In this document: positions 1 through 7,007 of the stretch, piece by piece
Layout of the letters: each line of letters starts with the position of its first letter
Position numbering within the stretch: the first letter of the stretch is position 1
Origin: Chryseobacterium sp.
GTDB lineage: Bacteria; Bacteroidota; Bacteroidia; Flavobacteriales; Weeksellaceae
Length of the DNA: 64,000 nucleotides
NCBI RefSeq assembly: GCF_019236175.1
Contig: NZ_JAFAJM010000013.1
Location: forward strand, 62,001-126,000
Direction: 5' to 3'
Program-made: the position numbers and the translations under genes
Notes under the pieces: generated by a model
The model's input: only the letters and a program-made list of their open reading frames with translations
Told to the model about the DNA's origin: nothing
Databases searched by the model: none

Positions 1-648
1 GATCGTTTAACCAATGAATTGGTTGCTTATAGAGCGGAATACATGAAAATCCCTGATGAAATAAAAGGAATTAGGCTTGATGAACATCAGAAACAAACCC
101 TATTGGAAGGAGCACCATTGTATCTTGAAGGCATGACCTCTAAAAAAGGTGAACTTTTCGATGCCACCGTACAATTCAATGCAGATAAGCGGTATGTGGA
201 ATTTCTGTTCAACAATAACCAGATACCGCAACAAAGTCAACAACATCATCATAACCAACAACAAACTCAACTTTCGGATAAAGAAGCACCCAAAGTATTC
301 AGAGGAAAAGAACTGGACGATTCACAGTATGGAAAGTTCAAAGCCGGGCAAACCGTGTACGTTGACGGTCTTACAGATGCTAAGGGTAAAGCCTATCAAG
401 GTTATATTACCTTCAACAAAGAAACTTCCAAAACCGACTTTTCATTTATTCATCCTAATAAACTTAAAGAGGAGGCAAAACCTACAGAAGATCATAAGAC
501 TCAAACTGCTGTGAACACCCAAGGTAAAACCAATGAAGCTACTAAAAATGTGAAGGAGCCTTTAGAATCAAAACAGCAGCAGCCTACCCATAAACAGCAG
601 GAGGATCAGCAAAAAAAGGTTAGAAAACCAAGAGGACAAAAACTATAA
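1..648 (+). CDS. DUF3945 domain protein, C-terminal part (5' end outside window)
   Basis: The reading frame is open from base 1, so the gene begins upstream of the window. Two tandem repeats of about 55 residues are visible, each with a charged lead and a V/L-YL/VDGLT-type core (near GAPLYLEGMTSKKGE and GQTVYVDGLTDAKGK). They resemble the DUF3945 repeats of Bacteroidetes mobile-element proteins. A Gln/His-rich linker separates the repeats, and the tail is Lys/Gln-rich with a basic end, as in nucleic-acid-associated proteins. The biochemical role of DUF3945 is unknown to me. The gene ends 20 bp before topB, an arrangement common in Bacteroidetes ICEs and plasmids, so the two are probably cotranscribed. 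The internal TTG at 19 is not a credible start. Confidence 0.8.
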   Translation, partial: DRLTNELVAYRAEYMKIPDEIKGIRLDEHQKQTLLEGAPLYLEGMTSKKGELFDATVQFNADKRYVEFLFNNNQIPQQSQQHHHNQQQTQLSDKEAPKVFRGKELDDSQYGKFKAGQTVYVDGLTDAKGKAYQGYITFNKETSKTDFSFIHPNKLKEEAKPTEDHKTQTAVNTQGKTNEATKNVKEPLESKQQQPTHKQQEDQQKKVRKPRGQKL

Positions 649-668
649 TAATCATCTAAATCCTTGAT

Positions 669-2756
669 ATGAAAGCAATCATCGCAGAAAAACCGAGTGT
701 CGCAAGAGAAATCGCACAATTATTAGGAGCCCATGAAAAGAAAGATGGTTATTTATCCGGTAACGGCTATTGTGTCACCTGGGCATTAGGACATCTGATC
801 GCCTTAGGAATGCCGGAGGATTATGGTATAAGGGGCTTTAATAAAGCCTCTTTGCCTATCTTTCCGAAACCTTTTATTCTAACTCCCAAAAAACTAAAGA
901 ACCCCAACGGCTATGAGCCTGATCCTTTCGCTTTAAAACAACTCAACACCATAAAACAAGTCATCAATCAATGCAGTAGTATTATTGTCGGAACAGATGC
1001 AGGAAGGGAAGGAGAGTTGATCTTCCGCTATATCTATCACTACATACAGTGTAATAAACCTTTTGAAAGACTCTGGATCAGTTCCCTTACCGAAAAGGCA
1101 ATACAGGACGGATTTAAAAACCTTCAGCCAGGCGATGCCTTTGACGGTTTGTATCAAGCAGCTAAAGCCAGAAGTGAAGCGGACTGGCTGGTAGGAATCA
1201 ATGCCACTCAGACATTAACCATTGCAGGAAACCATGATGTTTATTCATTAGGCAGAGTACAAACACCAACCCTTGCTTTAATCTGCCAACGGTTTCTTCA
1301 GCATCAAAACTTCACTAAGCAAAAATACTTTCAGATTCAGCTGAGCCATAGAAAAGAATATACGGACTTCACAAGCCTCTCACTATTACAATGGGAAGAA
1401 AAAAAGCAGGCAGAACAAATCCAAAAATCCATAGAGCGGGAGGGAAGAGCTGTTGTACAAGATGTATCCATTACAACAGTACAGGAACAGTCTCCTTTAC
1501 TTTTCGATCTTACAGAGTTACAGAAAGAAGCCAACAGGAAACTGGGGCTTTCTGCCGATGAGGTTTTACAGATTGCTCAAAGCTTGTACGAAAAGAAATT
1601 CATTACCTATCCCAGAACCGGCAGCAAGTATATTCCTGTAGATTTATGGACTGAGATTCCTGAACTGGTGAGGATTCTTAATACAGCCGATCAATTCAAG
1701 CCACCCATATCTACTTTAAAATTCGGAAACTTCAACAAGCGGATTGTGAATGATCTAAAAGTGACAGACCATCATGGTTTACTTATCACTACGAAAGTTC
1801 CATCAGCACTTAGCGTTACGGAAAAAGCCATTTATGATATGATTGCTTACCGTTTATTAGAATCCTTGTCCCATGCCTGTACTAAACAGGTCAGCCACAT
1901 CATTATCAAAGTACATCATTATGAATTCCAGATCAAAGGCTCTGCAATCCTAGAGAAAGGCTGGAGAGCCATCAAAGGAATTCTATCTGACAATGAAAAT
2001 TCCAATAATAAAAATGAAGTCCTTACTGAACTTCCGGAATTCAAAATCGGAGATGAGCTGAAAATGTCAAAAACAGAACTACTGGAAAAAATAACGCAAC
2101 CTCCCAAACTTTTTACTGAAGCAGATCTTTTATCAGCGATGGAAAATGCAGGCAGATCTATTGAAAACAAAGAAGAACAGAAAGCGCTATCCAATATCGG
2201 TATCGGAACCCCGGCTACCAGAGCCTCCATTATTGAAACCCTGCTCAGCAGAAACTATATCATCCGGAAAAGCAAAAACCTGCATCCCACAGAAAAAGGC
2301 TTGCAGGTTTACAACCTTGTCAAAGACAAAAAAATAGCCAATGTCCAAATGACCGCAGAATGGGAAATAGCACTGGACAGAATTGAAAAAGGAGAAATCA
2401 ACAAAACCCAATTTATGAACAATATCCAACACTACACAGCAGAAATCACCAGCGAACTTTTATCACTTCATATCCCCCAAGAAAACACGCCACAATTAAA
2501 ATGCCCCAAATGCAAACAGTACAATCTTATCATTAAAGACAAAATCGTAAAATGCCCAGATGAACAATGCAACTGGATTCTCTTCAAAATTATATGCGGA
2601 ATACAACTCAGTGTTAAAGATATTACTTTACTATTAACTCAAAATAAAACATCATTAATCAAGAATATGAAAAGCAAAAACGGGAAGAAGTTTGATGCTT
2701 ATATATTTTTAAAAGAAGATTTCAGTACAGCATTTGAGTTTAAAAAGAATATTTAG
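669..2756 (+). CDS. topB: DNA topoisomerase III (type IA), ICE-borne
   Basis: A 695-aa type IA topoisomerase that relaxes or decatenates DNA by single-strand passage. The Toprim domain starts with IIAEKPSVA (E7) and has GTDAGREGE (D110, E114, E116). The catalytic tyrosine is Y314 in FITYPRTGSKYIP. The central domain closes with the GIGTPATRA motif. The C-terminus carries a single zinc-ribbon-like element (CPKC then C-x4-C, residues about 612-634) followed by a short mixed domain. The length fits TopB proteins carried on conjugative elements. It follows the DUF3945 gene by 20 bp and is probably used in processing element DNA during transfer or replication. A very strong hairpin terminator lies 50 bp after the stop. 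Confidence 0.95.
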   Translation: MKAIIAEKPSVAREIAQLLGAHEKKDGYLSGNGYCVTWALGHLIALGMPEDYGIRGFNKASLPIFPKPFILTPKKLKNPNGYEPDPFALKQLNTIKQVINQCSSIIVGTDAGREGELIFRYIYHYIQCNKPFERLWISSLTEKAIQDGFKNLQPGDAFDGLYQAAKARSEADWLVGINATQTLTIAGNHDVYSLGRVQTPTLALICQRFLQHQNFTKQKYFQIQLSHRKEYTDFTSLSLLQWEEKKQAEQIQKSIEREGRAVVQDVSITTVQEQSPLLFDLTELQKEANRKLGLSADEVLQIAQSLYEKKFITYPRTGSKYIPVDLWTEIPELVRILNTADQFKPPISTLKFGNFNKRIVNDLKVTDHHGLLITTKVPSALSVTEKAIYDMIAYRLLESLSHACTKQVSHIIIKVHHYEFQIKGSAILEKGWRAIKGILSDNENSNNKNEVLTELPEFKIGDELKMSKTELLEKITQPPKLFTEADLLSAMENAGRSIENKEEQKALSNIGIGTPATRASIIETLLSRNYIIRKSKNLHPTEKGLQVYNLVKDKKIANVQMTAEWEIALDRIEKGEINKTQFMNNIQHYTAEITSELLSLHIPQENTPQLKCPKCKQYNLIIKDKIVKCPDEQCNWILFKIICGIQLSVKDITLLLTQNKTSLIKNMKSKNGKKFDAYIFLKEDFSTAFEFKKNI

Positions 2757-2805
2757 CTAGATTAAGGCATTAACATGTAATGCGTCCGTTCCGGCAATTT
2801 TAATA

Positions 2806-2849
2806 ATTAATGAGGATAGAATGTTTTTAAGCATTCTATCCTCATTAAT
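2806..2849. terminator. 18-bp perfect-stem bidirectional terminator
   Basis: Arms 2806-2823 and 2832-2849 are perfectly complementary around an 8-nt loop (2824-2831). The hairpin sits between convergent genes: topB from the left and the small membrane protein from the right. No long T-run follows, but the stem is strong enough to stop transcription from both sides. Confidence 0.75.
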
Positions 2850-2853
2850 AAAT

Positions 2854-3054
<201 letters not shown>

Positions 3055-3065
3055 TTAAGGATTTT

Positions 3066-3386
3066 CTATTGATGCCGCGACCCCTTATGCTGGTAACTTG
3101 GATTTTTATAGTGAGCTTTATAACTCAAATGAAGAGGGACTGTTATTGTATTGTAATTGGTATTGTTTTCATACAAGGTATCGGATAAATCAGGTACATT
3201 GTAACGGAATTCTTTACCGTTCTTATAAAGCTTATTATCATAACTTCTGTAAATCTGATTTTCTTTATAAGTATTTCCGTCGGGAGCGATATATAAATTT
3301 TTCTTTTTGCCTTTCTTTCGCAGGCCCAGATAAAGCAAAGAGCTTCCCGCAGCCAAGGCCAATGCTATTTTTACTATATTGTTCAT
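3066..3386 (-). CDS. Small hypothetical protein with one N-terminal membrane helix
   Basis: 106 aa from the ATG at 3386. The upstream in-frame ATG at 3446 would add a hydrophilic leader before the helix, so the shorter start is preferred. Residues about 4-21 (VKIALALAAGSSLLYLGL) form a membrane anchor followed by a basic RKKGKKK stretch. The remainder is Tyr/Asn/Lys-rich and probably outside the membrane or disordered. It lies upstream of the lmo0937-type gene on the same strand with a 41-bp gap, so they may be cotranscribed. I do not recognise the family. Confidence 0.6.
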   Translation of the reverse strand: MNNIVKIALALAAGSSLLYLGLRKKGKKKNLYIAPDGNTYKENQIYRSYDNKLYKNGKEFRYNVPDLSDTLYENNTNYNTITVPLHLSYKAHYKNPSYQHKGSRHQ

Positions 3387-3553
3387 ACGATAGATATTTC
3401 TGTAAAGAGTTACAACTTTTTTGCCATTATTAGAAATGTGGTACATTTTGTAGGGATTTATTGAAGGTCAGAATATTCTTGTATAATATGAGCATTGAGG
3501 ATACCCGTAAAAATCTCATATCGTTTTTTCTTATATTTGCGGAAACGTTAATC

Positions 3554-4372
3554 ATGAAAAAACTATTGTTTCTGAGTGTAATCTTTTTTGCACATCTTTG
3601 TTCCTGCCAGCTTACCAGAGATTCAATCATAGTCCTACGTAGTAATAGTTCTCTTATTTATCCTTCCTTTAGTCCGTCTTGTTATCGAACAGGAGATTAT
3701 AACAAAAAATATCAGCCCCAGGATATGCTTTTTGTAACAGATATTACTGAATGTAAAGGGTATTCGAGTACAAAAGATATTATAGGTTTTTATTTTGATG
3801 GAAAGAAGTACTATATGGAAGATAATTCAAATGAAAATGAGATCTATGTAAAGGGTAAACAAAAACAATTAGCTGACATCAAAACTAAATTCAATAATCT
3901 TACACCTGTTGAAAAAGATAGTCTTGACTCTTGGTCAAAAAGATTCTCGGAGGTTTATATGCGCAAACTTAAAAACGAGGTTTACGATAAGATTTTCAGT
4001 AGAGAGAAAAACGGAATTGCCATCATTTCTGCATTTCCTACAGAAGATTATTCATTTACAGGGGCAGAGTTTAAAATATTAAACTTCAGCAAAAAAACAA
4101 TTAAATATATCACTTTCAATTTTTACGGTAAAAATGCTGTAAAAGATAGAGTAGGAGTTAATATAAGTAGAAAAGGAATAGGTCCGGTTGAAAGTTTAGC
4201 TTCAGGGACATGGTCTTTTGACAATGTTTGGCTTACTGATATCGTTCAGACATTGAAATTAGTATCTGTGAATATTATTTATATGGATGGATCAAAAAGA
4301 CTGGTTACAATTACAGATAAGCATAGAATTGATCAGGAAGATTTGGATCGTTTAAATAACTTGATGGATTAG
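3554..4372 (+). CDS. Hypothetical lipoprotein
   Basis: 272 aa from the ATG at 3554. The frame is open further upstream to 3461, but starting at MKKLLFLSVIFFAHLCSC gives a clean signal peptide with a lipobox-like end (C18). The mature part is a mixed alpha/beta sequence with no cofactor or catalytic motif that I recognise. It includes a long Lys/Asp/Ser helix-like segment and a C-terminal strand-rich region with aromatic residues. The gene stands alone between the small membrane genes and the convergent ApeA gene. Cargo of the ICE; function unknown. Confidence 0.65.
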   Translation: MKKLLFLSVIFFAHLCSCQLTRDSIIVLRSNSSLIYPSFSPSCYRTGDYNKKYQPQDMLFVTDITECKGYSSTKDIIGFYFDGKKYYMEDNSNENEIYVKGKQKQLADIKTKFNNLTPVEKDSLDSWSKRFSEVYMRKLKNEVYDKIFSREKNGIAIISAFPTEDYSFTGAEFKILNFSKKTIKYITFNFYGKNAVKDRVGVNISRKGIGPVESLASGTWSFDNVWLTDIVQTLKLVSVNIIYMDGSKRLVTITDKHRIDQEDLDRLNNLMD

Positions 4373-4440
4373 GGAGATACCATTCTTTGATAACGCTTTA
4401 TAAAAATGTACTACTCCAAGCTAGTACAAACAAGGTTAAA

Positions 4441-4471
4441 AATTCCATTAAAGAAAACTTTTAATGGAATT
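4441..4471. terminator. Bidirectional terminator between lipoprotein gene and ApeA gene
   Basis: Arms 4441-4452 and 4460-4471 form a 12-bp perfect stem with a 7-nt loop. The hairpin contains the stop codon of the leftward ApeA-type gene. A T-rich run follows on the + side (4474-4481), and a T-run also follows on the - strand. Confidence 0.7.
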
Positions 4472-5719
4472 CCTTTTATTTAAAATTTCATTTATTTTAC
4501 TACTATTAAAACCTATTAGTGAAAGTACACAGCAAGTAAGTAAAACTCGTAATTTATTAGTTTCTTCTAATAATTCTCGCCCTGCTAGCTCATTTCCTTT
4601 CCTTTCGTAAAAATGAGAATAATAATTTCTAGTTTTTACTACTCGATCAACTTTAATATTGCTATTTCGAACAAGGTCTATGATATTGAAATTATTTATT
4701 AAATCGTTTATTCTCTCCTTTAGCTTCTTATCAGTGCCTATAAATCTATGATGATAACCTTCTAAAGACTGTATAATAGTTAGGAAATCAAGACTTGAAA
4801 AATATCCTTTCTGTTGAATGCTAGCTATTAAATGATTCCGAATTGGAGCGAGGCGGTCACTTTCTTTAAACCATTTTAGTATTACTTCAGGAAAAATATC
4901 AGAAATATCATCATAAGTAAATAAAAAATTTGTAGAATCAACTTTTTGTGTGGACTCTTTCTTACTTACGTAATATAATTTTATAGGATCGGAATTCTGC
5001 TGCATAACATCATTATATAAAAAAAGTTCAGTTATTAAAACAGGAGTTTGTGTTGCCAATGTTACAAACTTGCAAACAAGAAATACCTTTTCTAATAAAT
5101 CTGAAAAAGTCTTTTTTTCTTTACATATTATTGATAGAGTGGTGTCTTGGTTAAACTTAAATTCTGTGTGTTCAAAATTTCCATTAAATTGACCATTGCC
5201 ACTAAGGGTTAATTGATATCCTTCTGTGATATCAAAACTCTTTTTCCAGTTGGAAGCTTGATCCGCAGAAACTTCCACTTTTTTTACCTTATTACTGTGT
5301 TCACAAAAGTAAAATGAACGTTCAATAATGGCAGGGTGTTTCCATTGGGAAAGAATTGGTGTGTGTAAAGAAATTTGATTAAAGAAATTATCTTTAGTAG
5401 AATTTAAATGTAAACCTTCTAAGACATAAAGACATTCATAAGTACTTAAGTGGACAGAATTCGAAGTATTTATATTTAGTGATTCTCGACAATTAAATAA
5501 AGTTATTTTTTTACTATCAATAAGATTACCATGTATTGCTTCTACAGTCGATACCTTATTTTCCAATATTGTGTTTATTATACTTTCTGATTCTGTATTA
5601 TAACATCCAAACAATTCTAATACTATCTTGTCAGGTGTAATTATTAATGTTCCACCAATTTTGTTTTTTGGATCACTTGGTATATACCAAAGTCCTTTGA
5701 ATTCTTTATTTTTTTTCAT
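4448..5719 (-). CDS. apeA: ApeA-type anti-phage HEPN protein
   Basis: 423 aa. The N-terminus (EFKGLWYIPSDPKNKIGGTL) matches the opening of the ApeA N-terminal domain: F-x-G-x-W-x-x-P followed by a beta-rich region. The C-terminal part is helical and holds a HEPN RNase motif, R364-N-Y-Y-S-H369, in VKTRNYYSHF. ApeA is a single-gene defence protein in which the HEPN RNase is thought to cleave cellular RNA on infection and abort phage growth. It is the downstream-most of three leftward genes with an 85-bp gap to the next. Family assignment is by motif and layout, not by search; a non-defence HEPN protein of the same fold is the alternative. Confidence 0.75.
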   Translation of the reverse strand: MKKNKEFKGLWYIPSDPKNKIGGTLIITPDKIVLELFGCYNTESESIINTILENKVSTVEAIHGNLIDSKKITLFNCRESLNINTSNSVHLSTYECLYVLEGLHLNSTKDNFFNQISLHTPILSQWKHPAIIERSFYFCEHSNKVKKVEVSADQASNWKKSFDITEGYQLTLSGNGQFNGNFEHTEFKFNQDTTLSIICKEKKTFSDLLEKVFLVCKFVTLATQTPVLITELFLYNDVMQQNSDPIKLYYVSKKESTQKVDSTNFLFTYDDISDIFPEVILKWFKESDRLAPIRNHLIASIQQKGYFSSLDFLTIIQSLEGYHHRFIGTDKKLKERINDLINNFNIIDLVRNSNIKVDRVVKTRNYYSHFYERKGNELAGRELLEETNKLRVLLTCCVLSLIGFNSSKINEILNKRNSIKSFL

Positions 5720-5804
5720 GGATTTATATAACTGAAAATATTCTGATACATTCTTTATAATTGTGTGTTACAATAACATTCTGATTTCTATATTAATTTA
5801 TTCT

Positions 5805-6923
5805 TTACCAGTCCCATCTATTTTTCTTCTTGGTTTCTAACGAGTTTTTATCAACATCTTCCATTAAATTGTCTTCTGCATTTTTCGCTGGATTGTACCA
5901 ATCAAGTTTTTTTTCAGCCCAGTCAATCCATTCTTTATTTATGGTATTATTAGATTTCATATAATCAAAATATTCTTTTAGAATCATAAACTTCTTCCAT
6001 CGATGGGCATCATTATAAAAAGAAATAAATTTGGTAAGCTCTTCGCCCTTCAATTTTTGTTTTGCTTCTTCAATCTTTCTAAGCTCCTCTCTTTTGTCAC
6101 TTTCAATTTTCCACACTCTTCTGTTTTCAGCCATTCTTTGAAACTCAGTTTCAACTTTTATCAAAATTTTTTCGATTTGATCTTCAACAAGTAATTTTTC
6201 TGTGTCTGCAAATTCAGTTGTTCCATATTGTACGATCTTAACTGCTAGTTTACCGTTTGCTATTAAATCTCTGCTTTTCCATCCTCTTTCATTCGTTGTA
6301 TCTTTAATATTACTTTTTTCTTTAATGTATAATGTAATTTTATCTTGATACGCAGCGAATTTTAATCCTTCAGAATCTACGTTCACCTTATATCCTAAAA
6401 TCTTAAAATTCTTAATTAAATTGTCCAATATTCTTAATGAACGAGAAACATTTTTGGGTGAAACAACAATATGGGGCAATCCACTATCCGTATGAATCGT
6501 TCCTATTATTTTTGCATAATCACGAACTTTTTTGTTCTCAAGGTTAGCTTGCACTTTGCTAACAATTTCGTCAGGTTTACTTAACCGTTCAGGTACTTTT
6601 AAAATTAATGCGGAATTGCTTTTAATCTTTTCAGTAACAATTTGCTTGAGTGAATTTATGGGATTAGGTTCATTTTTAGTTCTATCTACATGAATTTTGA
6701 TCTCTTTTTCATTTTCTTGTTGTGGCAATGGGGTTTTTACTACTTTCTTCCCAAACTGTAATTTTTGCCAGTATCCCATAGGGGGTAATGGGATATCAAA
6801 TTTTTTGCAGATCTTTCTTAGTCCATTATCAGATAAGTTAAATTCTTTAGATAGTGTAGTTAAAGGTGTAACCCATACCTTATCATAGAGTTCTCTTCGA
6901 GTAAGCTTAATGAGGTCATTCAT
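5805..6923 (-). CDS. Hypothetical protein with N-terminal HTH-like domain, defence-block member
   Basis: 372 aa. The N-terminus (residues about 7-60) has a pattern seen in a widespread uncharacterised family: TRRELYDKVW, then a helix-turn-helix-like stretch (LSKEFNLSDNGLRKICKKF), then IPLPPMGYW and a basic GKK. The middle is alpha/beta. Residues about 255-310 are a charged, probably coiled-coil helix. The C-terminus contains a Trp-rich W-I-D-W-A-E-K-K-L-D-W-Y segment. No nuclease or ATPase motif is evident. It lies between the ApeA-type gene and the SF1 helicase, same strand, with gaps of 85 and 84 bp, which suggests one transcription unit. I infer a DNA-binding or adaptor role; this is unproven. 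Confidence 0.6.
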   Translation of the reverse strand: MNDLIKLTRRELYDKVWVTPLTTLSKEFNLSDNGLRKICKKFDIPLPPMGYWQKLQFGKKVVKTPLPQQENEKEIKIHVDRTKNEPNPINSLKQIVTEKIKSNSALILKVPERLSKPDEIVSKVQANLENKKVRDYAKIIGTIHTDSGLPHIVVSPKNVSRSLRILDNLIKNFKILGYKVNVDSEGLKFAAYQDKITLYIKEKSNIKDTTNERGWKSRDLIANGKLAVKIVQYGTTEFADTEKLLVEDQIEKILIKVETEFQRMAENRRVWKIESDKREELRKIEEAKQKLKGEELTKFISFYNDAHRWKKFMILKEYFDYMKSNNTINKEWIDWAEKKLDWYNPAKNAEDNLMEDVDKNSLETKKKNRWDW

Positions 6924-7007
6924 TTTAAGTACAGTATTTAGTAATATTAAATTCTGAAGTTATTAATGATTAAGTAACAAGTATTTTTAAAATCGTGCGT
7001 TTATAAA

